DNA of 64,000 nucleotides, taken from Mucilaginibacter sp. (GTDB lineage: Bacteria > Bacteroidota > Bacteroidia > Sphingobacteriales > Sphingobacteriaceae). Positions 18,556 through 28,312 of this stretch are shown here, in pieces. The position numbers and the translations under genes are program-made. Below the pieces are notes generated by a model. The model was not told where the DNA came from. It worked only from the letters and a program-made list of their open reading frames with translations, and made no database searches. Location of the stretch: contig NZ_JAQBOW010000071.1 of assembly GCF_028287845.1 (NCBI RefSeq), positions 1 to 64,000 on the forward strand, in the 5' to 3' direction. The stretch's first letter is position 1. The number at the start of each line of letters is the position of its first letter.

Positions 18556-18930
18556 GTTACTTTTCCCTTGATGGAAAAGTAACCAAAAGATCAAGTCAGC
18601 AGAGAGGCTTCTTTGCCGCACGAGGCTTTTGCGCTGCAAAGCAGATAAAACCACGGGCTGTAATATTTTGCCCATGTTGTCGCGCAGACCGGCGCTTCAG
18701 CAAAATTTACTATGCCCCTCCCGCCGCACAGTCCAGCTTGTTTTACCTCCTTTCATCCGAAGCTTATCTGCTGACGCTTTGCTCAACAGGACCCGCAATT
18801 TTCATATTAATGAGCAATGAAAAGTGGGCAAAGGCCTGCCGGAAAACGCGGGCCGGGTGTCTGGCCTTGAGCGGCGAAGGATTTTTCCGGCTTGATCTTT
18901 TGGTTACTTTTGGATCAAGCCAAAAGTAAC
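18556..18930. repeat. 375-bp element with 40-bp terminal inverted repeats
   Basis: GTTACTTTTCCCTTGATGGAAAAGTAACCAAAAGATCAAG at 18556-18595 versus reverse complement of 18891-18930 (GTTACTTTTGGCTTGATCCAAAAGTAACCAAAAGATCAAG). Confidence 0.8.
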
Positions 18931-19004
18931 AGCCCCCGCGGCAATTGAGCGGGCGGATGCTCAATTTGTGTAACAAAGGAAGTTAGCACCCAAACACGCC
19001 ACTT

Positions 19005-21293
19005 TTACTTATGCGTCGCCGCCATATAGAAAGTTATCTCGCCACCTTTCATAATATCAGCATGTTTTAAAAACAGTGTGTTTAATGGTTTGCCGTTTAG
19101 CACTATCTTTTGCACATACACGTTCCGGGCGCTTTGGTTATTTACGTGGATAGTAAATGTTTTACCACCAGCCAATTGTATAACCGCTCCATCAACCGCC
19201 GGACTGCCAATTGCATATTGGTCCGATCCCGGCGCAACAGGGTAAAACCCTAACGAGCTGAAGATGTACCAGGCGCTCATCTGGCCGGTATCGTCATTTC
19301 CACCCAAACCATCCGGGGTTGGCTTGTACATCTTTGGCAGTATCATGCGCACGCGCTCCTGTGTTTTCCAGGGCTTATCGGTCCAGTTATATAAATATGC
19401 TACATGGTGCGATGGCTCGTTGCCATGCACATAATTGCCTATGATGCCGTCGCGGGTAATGTCCTCGGTTTCGGCAAAATACTTATCCGGCAGGTTAAAG
19501 CTGAACAGGCTGTCCGCATAAGCTACAAAGCGTTTGTTGCCGCCCATTAATTTAATCAGCCCCACAGGGTCATGCGGTACATATAAGGTATAGTTCCATG
19601 CGTTGCCTTCAATAAATCCCTGACCAATGGTAGTAAGCGGATCAAACTTTTTACGGAAGGTACCATCTGCCAATTTAGGGTGCATAAAACCTGTTGCAGG
19701 GTCGTACACATTTTTATAATTCTGTGCCCGTTTGCTAAACTCGTTATAAATAGCCGTGTTGCCCAGCTTCTTAGCCATTTGCGCGATGCACCAATCGTCA
19801 TAAGCATACTCCAAAGTTGATGATACCGCGTTGCCATCCTTTTCGTCGGGGATATATCCCATGTCCATATAGTAACCTATGCCCTGGTAATCGCGATGGC
19901 GGGCCGTGTTTACACAAGCTGCTAACGCATGATGGACGTTAAACGGCGCATTCCCTTTTATCACCGCGTCTGCAATTACCGAAACACTGTGGTAACCACT
20001 CATGCACCAGTTCTCATTAGCCGAGTTGCTCCATACCGGCAGCATGTTTTCCGGGCTTTGGTCGTAATGCGCCAGCATGGATTTTACCATGTCGGCATTA
20101 CGCTGCGGTTCAATAATATTAAACAGGGGGTGCAGCGCGCGGTGGGTATCCCATAAACTAAAAGTGGTGTAATTGGTAAAACCGGTTGCTTTATGAATAT
20201 TCTGATCCAAACCTTTATACCGGCCATCTACATCCATATAAACAGTTGGGTTTATCATGGTATGGTACATGGACGTGTAGAAGTTTTCCTTAGTTTCTTT
20301 ATCTCCGGCGATTACAATTTTATGCAGCTCTTTTTCCCATTGCAGTTGGCCCGTATGTTTAATTTTATTGAAATCCCAGGTTTGGGCTTCGGCTTTCATA
20401 TTGGCTAAAGCGCCTTCCATGCTAACCGGCGATAACGCGAATTTGATCTTTATCTTTTCACCTTCATTTGTTTTAAAATCAAAGTAGGCCCTTATTTGCT
20501 TTCCGGCTATTTCGGGGAAGTTTTTGGTTTGATTGAATTTCCCCCAGAAACCGCCATACACCTCGCGTTTAGAATAATTTTTGTAGCCGTGGGCGATGAA
20601 TGGCTTAGAGAACGTCATGGCGAAATACTGCGTGCGGGTGCGTGCCCAGCCATTAGTTTGGCGGAAACCCATTACCAAAGTATCATTAACCACCCGCAAA
20701 TAGGTCCACACGTTTTTATCAGGGTAATTGTATATGCCCGCCATCAGGTCCAGAATAATATGCGCGTTATCAGATTTTGGGAAAGTGTATTGATGAAAGC
20801 CGACACGTGTTGTGGTGGTCATTTCGGCAATAATATTGTGCTCGTCTAATTTTACTTTGTAGTAATTGGCCTCGCTTACCTCATTCTGATGCGAGTATGG
20901 CGAGCGGTAGCCGCTATGCGGTTTATCTGCTGTACCGGGATTTAGCTTTAGCGTACCAACAGTAGGCATAATTAAAAAATCGCCCAGATCTGAATGGCCC
21001 GTACCGCTAAAATGGGTATGGCTAAAACCTACTATCGTTTTATCATCATATTGATAACCCGCGCAATATTTATAAACATCGGGGTTATACTTGCCGTCCA
21101 TTTCATAGCCAATGGTATCTGTTTCAGGGCTTAGCTGCACCATCCCAAAGGGCACAGTGGCGCCGGGGAAGGTATGACCCATGCGTTGGGTACCTACAAT
21201 TGGCTTAACATATTGTATTAAATTTTCGGGTGATTTTTGCGCGTTGGCTATAAAGCCTGTACAAATAAGCAGGGCAGTAAATATTTTCTTCAT
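19005..21293 (-). CDS. secreted GH92 alpha-mannosidase-like protein
   Basis: PFGMVQLSPET, VGFSHTHFSGTGHSDLGDF, NENWCMSGYHSVSVIADA, GNDDTGQMSAWYIFSSLGFYPVAPGS. Confidence 0.95.
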   Translation of the reverse strand: MKKIFTALLICTGFIANAQKSPENLIQYVKPIVGTQRMGHTFPGATVPFGMVQLSPETDTIGYEMDGKYNPDVYKYCAGYQYDDKTIVGFSHTHFSGTGHSDLGDFLIMPTVGTLKLNPGTADKPHSGYRSPYSHQNEVSEANYYKVKLDEHNIIAEMTTTTRVGFHQYTFPKSDNAHIILDLMAGIYNYPDKNVWTYLRVVNDTLVMGFRQTNGWARTRTQYFAMTFSKPFIAHGYKNYSKREVYGGFWGKFNQTKNFPEIAGKQIRAYFDFKTNEGEKIKIKFALSPVSMEGALANMKAEAQTWDFNKIKHTGQLQWEKELHKIVIAGDKETKENFYTSMYHTMINPTVYMDVDGRYKGLDQNIHKATGFTNYTTFSLWDTHRALHPLFNIIEPQRNADMVKSMLAHYDQSPENMLPVWSNSANENWCMSGYHSVSVIADAVIKGNAPFNVHHALAACVNTARHRDYQGIGYYMDMGYIPDEKDGNAVSSTLEYAYDDWCIAQMAKKLGNTAIYNEFSKRAQNYKNVYDPATGFMHPKLADGTFRKKFDPLTTIGQGFIEGNAWNYTLYVPHDPVGLIKLMGGNKRFVAYADSLFSFNLPDKYFAETEDITRDGIIGNYVHGNEPSHHVAYLYNWTDKPWKTQERVRMILPKMYKPTPDGLGGNDDTGQMSAWYIFSSLGFYPVAPGSDQYAIGSPAVDGAVIQLAGGKTFTIHVNNQSARNVYVQKIVLNGKPLNTLFLKHADIMKGGEITFYMAATHK

Positions 21294-21503
21294 GAAGAGC
21301 AGTTAATCTTAAAGTTCAAATATAAGCAAAGCTTACTTATACTTTCCAACCCAACTCTGCGTCACTTACCGTAAAGAAGGTTAGTGATCTCAATCTTTTA
21401 ATTATATTTACAAACATCTTTGCCAATATGGCATGCAAAATATAAATTGTAACAACGGTATATGTTTTGTGCTCTAATTATCAAAAAAACAAAAACTAAA
21501 AAA

Positions 21504-22082
21504 ATGAAAAAGCTATTCTCGGCAATATTGGTTATCGTGGCAGCAATGTCATTAAGCTCATGCAGCTATAACAGCATGGTACAAATGGATGAAAACGTTA
21601 AGGCCAAATGGGGTGTGGTACAAGCACAGTATCAACGCCGGTCTGATTTGATACCTAACCTGGTTGCAGCTGTAAAAGGTGCGGCTAATTTTGAAAAAAG
21701 CACTTTAACAGATGTTATTAATGCCCGTGCAAAAGCAACATCTGTACAGGTTGATCCATCTAAATTAACACCCGAGTCTATTAAGGCTTTCCAGGCTGCA
21801 CAAGGACAATTAAGCTCTGCTTTGGGCAGGTTGATGGTGGTTACAGAAAATTATCCGCAGTTAAAAACCAACGAAAACTTTTTGGGGCTGCAAGCACAGA
21901 TAGAAGGCACAGAGAACCGTATTACGGTTGCACGGAACGATTTTAACGGCGCTGTGCAGGATTATAACACCAAGATCCGTTCATTCCCGGCAAACATTAC
22001 TGCTAAGATGTTCAGCTTTAACCCTAAGGGATACTTCGAGGCTGAAGCAAGTGCAGATAAAGCGCCGAAAGTGCAATTTTAA
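21504..22082 (+). CDS. lemA: LemA family lipoprotein
   Basis: Lipobox-like LSSCSYN; AQYQRRSDLIPNLVAAVKGAANFEKSTLTDVINARAKA. Confidence 0.93.
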   Translation: MKKLFSAILVIVAAMSLSSCSYNSMVQMDENVKAKWGVVQAQYQRRSDLIPNLVAAVKGAANFEKSTLTDVINARAKATSVQVDPSKLTPESIKAFQAAQGQLSSALGRLMVVTENYPQLKTNENFLGLQAQIEGTENRITVARNDFNGAVQDYNTKIRSFPANITAKMFSFNPKGYFEAEASADKAPKVQF

Positions 22083-22190
22083 TTAATGAGTGAATGAGTG
22101 AGTTTTGAATGAGTGAATGTTTCACTATCGCTTATTCAAACCCCGCTTAATTATTCACTCAATCACTCATTCCATCATTCACTAATTAAA
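22081..22190. repeat. GAGTGAATG-type simple inverted repeat
   Basis: AATGAGTGAATGAGTGAG ... ATTCACTCAATCACTCATTCCATCATTCACT. Confidence 0.7.
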
Positions 22191-22195
22191 AACTC

Positions 22196-22627
22196 ATGGC
22201 AGTATTTAACGACGAGGAGCAACAACGCATACGCGAGGCGATAGCTGATGCCGAAAAATGTACTTCGGGCGAATTGCGGGTTTGTATTGAAAAAACCTGT
22301 AGTGAGGATGTGCTTGACCGCTCGGCTAAATATTTTTACCAATTGGATATGCATAAAACTAAACTGCGTAACGGCGTATTAATATATGTTGCTGTTGTAG
22401 ATCGCAAGTTTGCCATTATTGGCGATGCAGGGATAAACCAGGTAGTGAGCGAAGACTTTTGGGACAGCACCAAGGAAGATATGCTGGAACACTTTAAAAA
22501 TGGCAACATAGTTGAAGGCATTGTTACCGGTATTAAAATAGCCGGTGAGCAACTGAGTAAATACTTTCCGTATGACCGGGATAAAAATGAACTATCAGAC
22601 GATATTGCCTTTATGGATGGCGATTAA
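22196..22627 (+). CDS. TPM domain protein
   Basis: IREAIADAEKCTSGELRVCIEK, RNGVLIYVAVVDRKFAIIGDAGINQVV. Confidence 0.88.
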   Translation: MAVFNDEEQQRIREAIADAEKCTSGELRVCIEKTCSEDVLDRSAKYFYQLDMHKTKLRNGVLIYVAVVDRKFAIIGDAGINQVVSEDFWDSTKEDMLEHFKNGNIVEGIVTGIKIAGEQLSKYFPYDRDKNELSDDIAFMDGD

Positions 22628-22637
22628 ACTTAAAACC

Positions 22638-23435
22638 ATGTTCAAAAAAATTATATTATTTGTTAGTTTATTGCTTTGTACCTGGAGCGTTTTCGCGCAG
22701 CAGCTTCCACCCAAATCAAACACAATAGTTACAGATTATACCAATACCCTATCGGCCGAGGAAAAACAGCGGCTTGAAAGTAAATTAGTTGCTTTTAATG
22801 ATTCATCCTCAACCCAAATTGCGGTTGTGATCATGAAATCTATTGGCGACTACGATGTTAACGAATATGCCCAAAAACTTGGCCGCGCATGGGGCGTAGG
22901 GCAAAAAGGCAAAAACAACGGTATCATGGTGTTGGTGGCGTTGGATAACCGTAAATTATCTATCCAAACGGGTTATGGTGTTGAAGGTGCATTACCTGAT
23001 ATTATTACCCAGCAAATACGTGTTAATGATATGAACCCACGCTTTAAGCAGGGCGATTATTATGGTGGTTTAGACGCGGGTACTGATGACATTATTAAAT
23101 ATACAAAAGGCGAATATAAGGCCGAGAAGAAAGCCCGTCAAAGCAAAGGCGATGGCGGCAGTCCGGTTGGTTTTATAGTTATTATAATTGTAGTTATACT
23201 GATAGCTGTATTTCGTAACCGTGGCGGCGGCGGTGGCCAGGTTATTGGCAGCCGTGGCGGCGCCAGTCCGTTCTGGTGGTTTCTTGCCGGCTCAATGCTG
23301 GGTGGCGGTAATCGTGGTGGCGGCGGCGGTTGGGGAGGTTTCTCTGGTGGCGATGGCGGTGACAGTGGTGGCGGTGGTTTCGGCGGATTTGGCGGCGGCG
23401 ATTTTGGTGGCGGCGGATCTGGCGGAAGCTGGTAG
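22638..23435 (+). CDS. TPM domain membrane protein with Gly-rich tail
   Basis: VTDYTNTLSAEEKQRLESKLVAFNDSSSTQIAVVIMKSIG..NNGIMVLVALDNRKLSIQTGYGVEGALPD; C-terminal GGGGSGGSW. Confidence 0.92.
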   Translation: MFKKIILFVSLLLCTWSVFAQQLPPKSNTIVTDYTNTLSAEEKQRLESKLVAFNDSSSTQIAVVIMKSIGDYDVNEYAQKLGRAWGVGQKGKNNGIMVLVALDNRKLSIQTGYGVEGALPDIITQQIRVNDMNPRFKQGDYYGGLDAGTDDIIKYTKGEYKAEKKARQSKGDGGSPVGFIVIIIVVILIAVFRNRGGGGGQVIGSRGGASPFWWFLAGSMLGGGNRGGGGGWGGFSGGDGGDSGGGGFGGFGGGDFGGGGSGGSW

Positions 23436-23573
23436 GACCGTTGATTTATTTTGATTAAGAGATTACGTTGATGCTTGTTTTAATCCAAAGGCGTATTTCG
23501 ATCAAACAAAATTCATATTCATACATTAATCAATCAACGAAATCATACAATCATTAAAATCAGCGGTTCAGAG

Positions 23574-24122
23574 ATGGATAAACTTAACTGGAAAATTTGC
23601 CATTCAGAATATATACATAAGGGCCCATGGGCAACCCTGCGTACCGATAAATGCGAAATGCCCGATGGCCGCGTTGTTGATGAATATTTTGTTTTAGAAT
23701 ATCCTAACTGGGTAAACGGAGTAGCTTTAACTGCTGATAATAAAATTATAATGGTTCGCCAATATCGCCATGCGGCAAATATTGTTTCCTTAGAAATTCC
23801 GGGTGGTGTTATTGATGGCGACGAAGAACCGGAGGCAGCCATGCGCCGCGAGTTGCTGGAAGAAACAGGTTATCAGTTTGATGAAATAGAACTGTTATGT
23901 ACAGTTTATGCTAATCCATCAACCTCAAACAATCATACCTATTGCTATTTAGCTAAAGGCGGCATTAAAGTGCAGGAACAAACTTTAGACGATCATGAAG
24001 AGTTAATAGTGGAAGAATATTCCATAGACGAAGTAAAGCAACTTTTAGCCGATAATAAAATTGCCCAGTCCCTGCATTGTACCGGGTTGTTTTATGCTTT
24101 TATGAAGTTGGGAGAATTGTAA
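23574..24122 (+). CDS. NUDIX hydrolase (ADP-ribose pyrophosphatase-like)
   Basis: Nudix box GGVIDGDEEPEAAMRRELLEETGYQ. Confidence 0.93.
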   Translation: MDKLNWKICHSEYIHKGPWATLRTDKCEMPDGRVVDEYFVLEYPNWVNGVALTADNKIIMVRQYRHAANIVSLEIPGGVIDGDEEPEAAMRRELLEETGYQFDEIELLCTVYANPSTSNNHTYCYLAKGGIKVQEQTLDDHEELIVEEYSIDEVKQLLADNKIAQSLHCTGLFYAFMKLGEL

Positions 24123-24269
24123 TGCTTTTTTGGTGATATGCTCTGTTATAGCTCAGTGCTATTTGTCTGATAAGTAAACTCTTATCTGGTGTTTTATCCG
24201 GCATCCTCAATAGTGCCTGCTTTTGTAAGGCCCTTTTTCTATCCCATCTTTTTATTCTATAGATAGATG

Positions 24270-24300
24270 TTTGAATTGTCAAAAACAAACGCTACCTTTG
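24270..24300 (+). promoter_or_regulatory. Bacteroidota-type promoter for the DEAD-box gene
   Basis: TTTG (24270-24273) - 19 bp - TACCTTTG (24293-24300), matching the -33 TTTG / -7 TAnnTTTG pattern. Confidence 0.65.
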
Positions 24301-24341
24301 CGCCCGATTTGGCGATGAAGCCAGATACGTTATTTTTAATC

Positions 24342-26207
24342 ATGAACCCATTTATTGAACTGGGAATCCGTCATGATATTGTTAATGCCATCTCTGAGTT
24401 AGGATTTGAAAATCCTACACCAATCCAGGAACAATCAATCCCGGTATTGTTAACAGGCAGCAACGATTTTGTCGGATTAGCCCAAACCGGGACCGGTAAG
24501 ACTGCTGCCTTTGGCCTACCACTGTTGGAATTGTTGGATTTTGAAGAAAACCATCCGCAGGCGCTTATTTTATGCCCAACACGCGAACTTTGTTTGCAAA
24601 TTACTAACGACATTAAAAACTACTCCAAAAAAATGGGCAACGTTAACGTTGTTGCCGTTTATGGCGGAGCCAGTATTTCTGATCAGTTACGCCAGATAAG
24701 ACGCGGCGTGCAAATTGTAGTAGCCACACCTGGCCGTATGCTTGATATCATCAACCGTAAGGCTATTGATTTTACAAAGGTGAAATTTGTAGTATTGGAT
24801 GAAGCCGATGAAATGCTCAATATGGGCTTTCAGGAAGATATTGACAGTATCCTATCTACCACACCCGAAGAAAAGAAAACCTGGTTGTTTTCTGCAACTA
24901 TGCCGGCCGAAGTGCGCCGCATAGCTAAAAAGTACATGAATGAGCCGTTTGAGCTTACCATGGGCACCAAAAACACTGGCAACGCTAACATTGAGCATGA
25001 GTACTATATAGTACGTGCCCGTGATAAGTATGCTGCTTTTAAACGTATTGTTGATTTTAACCCCGATATTTTTGGTATTGTATTTTGCCGTACCAAGATC
25101 GAGACACAGGATATTGCCGAAGCTTTAATGAAGGATGGCTACAATGCCGATTCATTACACGGCGATCTGTCACAACAACAACGCGATAAAGTTATGAAAC
25201 GCTACCGCGAGCGTAACCTGCAATTATTAATTGCTACTGATGTTGCCGCGCGTGGTATTGATGTTAACGATGTAACACACGTTATTAACTATTCATTGCC
25301 TGATGAAGTTGAGAATTATACCCACCGTAGCGGCCGTACAGCCCGTGCCGGTAAAACAGGGGTATCTATTTCTATCATCAATGCTAAAGAATTAGGTAAA
25401 ATACGCCAGATTGAAAGAGGCTTAGGCAAAAAATTTGTTAAGGTAGAAATACCTACAGGTTTTGATGTTTGCGAAAAACAATTATTCTCTATCGTTCATA
25501 AAATACATGACGTTGAGGTTAACGACCAGCAAATTGAACAATATCTTCCGCGTATTATGGAAGAATTTAAGGACCTTACTAAAGAAGATTTCATTAAACG
25601 TTTTGCATCTATAGAGTTTAACCGCTTTTTAGATTACTATAAAAACGCGCCTGATTTGAACGCGCCAATTGAAGAAGGACGCTTTGATCGCGACCGTGAT
25701 CGTGGAGAACGTGGTGAGCGCTCAAGCCGTGGAGGCGAGTCTGGCGGTAAATCAGAATACACGCGTTTATTTATAAACTTAGGTTCTGTTGATGAGTTTA
25801 ACCGTGGCGATCTGTTAGGCTATATCTGCACCAATGGCAAAATAAGCGGCCGCACAGTTGGCAAAATAGATGTTAAAGGTGTTTACTCTTTCTTTGAAGT
25901 ACCAAATGCCGAGTCGGAAGCTGTTATCAACAACTTTAAAGGCGTTGAATTTAAGGGCCGTGAAGTTAGGATAGAAGTATCAGGCGAAGGCACCAGCACT
26001 ACCCGTAGTGGCGGTGGCGAACGCAGAGAAGGCGGTTACCGTGGCGGCGAACGCCGTGAAGGTGGCGGTGGCTATAACCGTAGTGGTGGTGGCGAACGCA
26101 GAGAAGGCGGACATCGTGGTAGCAGTAATCCAGCGGCAGGTGGTGGTTTCCGTGATTTTTCCGGCAAACGCCGTGAAGATCGCCCGGAGCGCAAACGCAG
26201 GTTTTAA
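24342..26207 (+). CDS. DEAD-box RNA helicase with DbpA-like RNA-binding domain and RGG-rich tail
   Basis: AQTGTGKTAAFGLP, VLDEADEMLNMGF, FSATMP, HRSGRTARAG; C-terminal GGGERREGG repeats; start moved to MNPFIELG because 24267 overlaps the promoter. Confidence 0.95.
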   Translation: MNPFIELGIRHDIVNAISELGFENPTPIQEQSIPVLLTGSNDFVGLAQTGTGKTAAFGLPLLELLDFEENHPQALILCPTRELCLQITNDIKNYSKKMGNVNVVAVYGGASISDQLRQIRRGVQIVVATPGRMLDIINRKAIDFTKVKFVVLDEADEMLNMGFQEDIDSILSTTPEEKKTWLFSATMPAEVRRIAKKYMNEPFELTMGTKNTGNANIEHEYYIVRARDKYAAFKRIVDFNPDIFGIVFCRTKIETQDIAEALMKDGYNADSLHGDLSQQQRDKVMKRYRERNLQLLIATDVAARGIDVNDVTHVINYSLPDEVENYTHRSGRTARAGKTGVSISIINAKELGKIRQIERGLGKKFVKVEIPTGFDVCEKQLFSIVHKIHDVEVNDQQIEQYLPRIMEEFKDLTKEDFIKRFASIEFNRFLDYYKNAPDLNAPIEEGRFDRDRDRGERGERSSRGGESGGKSEYTRLFINLGSVDEFNRGDLLGYICTNGKISGRTVGKIDVKGVYSFFEVPNAESEAVINNFKGVEFKGREVRIEVSGEGTSTTRSGGGERREGGYRGGERREGGGGYNRSGGGERREGGHRGSSNPAAGGGFRDFSGKRREDRPERKRRF

Positions 26208-26318
26208 TATTAAGGTGAATGGTTGATTAAGTTGATAAGGTGAATGGTTAACCACTCACGTATTCAACTACTCACTGCTCTCCAAATGATAGTTTTTAGT
26301 TTAGTTAGTTTAGTTTAC

Positions 26319-26350
26319 AAAGCCTCCCCGATTAATCGGAGAGGCTTTTG
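26319..26350. terminator. intrinsic terminator after helicase
   Basis: AAAGCCTCCCCGATTAATCGGAGAGGCTTTTG hairpin. Confidence 0.75.
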
Positions 26351-26392
26351 TTTTTTAAAGCAAATTGAAAATATTTACTAATCCAATCACTA

Positions 26393-26713
26393 TTACCGCG
26401 TAAATTCTATCAATTGCAAATCAGGGTCCTGTATGGTAAGCCTGTTAGGCTCCAGCTTTTGTATCACAAACTTGGTATAGGGCTGATTACCTTCAAATGA
26501 AGTATAAATAGTATCGCCTTTTAAAAAATACTGTTCGGGCACTTCGGCATTATTATCCATGGCAAAGCCTTTGTCCGTCACTTTTAGTTTTGTTTTACCA
26601 TCTTTTGATGTCCAGCTACCCTGTAGTTTATCTTTTACAGGATTGGTGCATGACATACTAAATAATAGAATTGCAAATACTATGTGTACGGTTATTAAGG
26701 CATATGTTTTCAT
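26393..26713 (-). CDS. small putative lipoprotein, unknown function
   Basis: MKTYALITVHIVFAILLFSMSC lipobox; GSWTSKDGKTKLKVTDKGF. Confidence 0.7.
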   Translation of the reverse strand: MKTYALITVHIVFAILLFSMSCTNPVKDKLQGSWTSKDGKTKLKVTDKGFAMDNNAEVPEQYFLKGDTIYTSFEGNQPYTKFVIQKLEPNRLTIQDPDLQLIEFTR

Positions 26714-26746
26714 GATATAAGAATTGTGATACGCCTGTAAGACTTA

Positions 26747-27058
26747 TTAATGTTTGTAAGGTTTATTTCTTAACTGCCATTTTTTAAGATATTTATAATG
26801 GCCGCCTTTGTCTACATAAAAATAACGCGAGTGTTTATCAATATAAACGTTCTCACCGGTTGGAGCCCAATGGCCTTCATATCTTTTATCGGCAACGGCT
26901 ACGGCGCCTTTTACGGCAACCTCTGATGTTTTATGACCAACATCCTGAGCGGCATGGCCAATTTTTTTGGTTACAGGTTCGTGGTGTTCCTGGGCATAGC
27001 TTTGGCTGGCGGCAAAAATACCTGCTGATAGCAGAGCAATTTTAAGTGAGTTTTTCAT
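26747..27058 (-). CDS. small secreted protein, unknown function
   Basis: MKNSLKIALLSAGIFAASQSYAQ signal peptide followed by a charged region. Confidence 0.65.
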   Translation of the reverse strand: MKNSLKIALLSAGIFAASQSYAQEHHEPVTKKIGHAAQDVGHKTSEVAVKGAVAVADKRYEGHWAPTGENVYIDKHSRYFYVDKGGHYKYLKKWQLRNKPYKH

Positions 27059-27084
27059 GGGTCTAAATAAGTTATTTTAGGATG

Positions 27085-28092
27085 TTAACACAGTTTCTCT
27101 GCCAATTGTTTCATTTCAAGAGCAGGGGAACGCTTTTGATATAAAATAGCGTAAACAGCTTCGCATATAGGCATGTTCACTTTGTATTGTTTATTGATCT
27201 GGTGCAGGCAATTTACGGCGTAATAGCCTTCGGCTATCATGTTCATTTCCAGTTGGGCCGATGTTACGGTATAGCCTTTGCCTATCATATTACCAAAGGT
27301 GCGGTTACGGCTAAACTGCGAGTAAGCGGTAACCAGCAGATCGCCCAGGTAGGCAGATTCTTTTATATCGCGGGTTATGGGGTGTACCACATCAACAAAA
27401 CGCTTTAGTTCGCGTATGGCGTTTGATATTAATACCGATTGAAAATTATCGCCATACCCTACTCCATGACAAATGCCGCTGGCAATAGCATATATATTCT
27501 TTAATACGGCGGCGTATTCGGTGCCATAGATGTCATCAGATACAATTGTTTTAATGTAACGGGTATTGATCATCCCCGCAAATTCGGCAGCAAGAGCGGG
27601 ATCGCCAGAGGCTATGGTTAAATAGGATAGTTTTTCTAATGCAACCTCTTCGGCATGGCAGGGGCCGCTGATAACGGCAAAATCGTTGAATGACATATCA
27701 TATTTCTTATTCAGAAACTCACCAATAATAAGGTTCTCATCAGGAACGATACCCTTTATGGCAGATACTATCTTTTTGCCGGCGAAATCTTCGGCACTAA
27801 TATCAACTAAAGCTTCTTTTAAAAACGCGGCAGGTACATTAAGCAGCACCACATCTGCAAGCTTAATTAATGCCTTAAGGTCTGTCGAGATATTTTGCGC
27901 AGGCACCTTTATTTCAACCGAGCTTAAATAGTTTGGATTATGGCCGAATTTATGCACATGTTTTACCGACTGCGGGTTGCGCATCCACCAAAAAATTTCT
28001 TTTTCGGTAACGTTATCAGTTAACATTTTAATATTGGCTGTAGCCCAGCTACCCCCGCCAACTACTAATATTTTGTTATTTTTATTTTGCAT
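27085..28092 (-). CDS. gpsA: NAD(P)-dependent glycerol-3-phosphate dehydrogenase
   Basis: ILVVGGGSWATANIKML, AVISGPCHAEEVALEKLSYLTIAS, YGTEYAAVLKNIYAIASGICHGVGYGDN. Confidence 0.94.
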   Translation of the reverse strand: MQNKNNKILVVGGGSWATANIKMLTDNVTEKEIFWWMRNPQSVKHVHKFGHNPNYLSSVEIKVPAQNISTDLKALIKLADVVLLNVPAAFLKEALVDISAEDFAGKKIVSAIKGIVPDENLIIGEFLNKKYDMSFNDFAVISGPCHAEEVALEKLSYLTIASGDPALAAEFAGMINTRYIKTIVSDDIYGTEYAAVLKNIYAIASGICHGVGYGDNFQSVLISNAIRELKRFVDVVHPITRDIKESAYLGDLLVTAYSQFSRNRTFGNMIGKGYTVTSAQLEMNMIAEGYYAVNCLHQINKQYKVNMPICEAVYAILYQKRSPALEMKQLAEKLC

Positions 28093-28156
28093 TAAAAACT
28101 TTGTCTCGCAACAGGTTTAATTGACGGGGCAAAGTTAATGAAAATGTGTAGATGTT

Positions 28157-28252
28157 GTCTGAACCGTGATTTTTAGGATTTACAGATTAGCTTGATTAAA
28201 ATGCAGGAAAATCCAATAATCCCTAAATCCTAAAAATCATGGTTCAGAAGAC
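28157..28252. repeat. inverted repeat GTCTGAACCGTGATTTTTAGGATTTA / TAAATCCTAAAAATCATGGTTCAGAAGAC
   Basis: Left arm 28157-28182, right arm 28224-28252, near-complementary. Confidence 0.75.
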
Positions 28253-28312
28253 AAACAAAAAAGGCCAACCACACGGTCAGCCTTAAATTACATCATTTGC
28301 ACATCTGCATAT

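Noticed and set aside
18465-18929. 154-aa ORF (and 18764-18976 on the minus strand)
   Set aside because: Translated inverted-repeat element; typical spurious repeat-derived peptide
26008-26226. Alanine/valine-rich ORF overlapping the helicase tail
   Set aside because: Out-of-frame reading of the RGG-coding repeat
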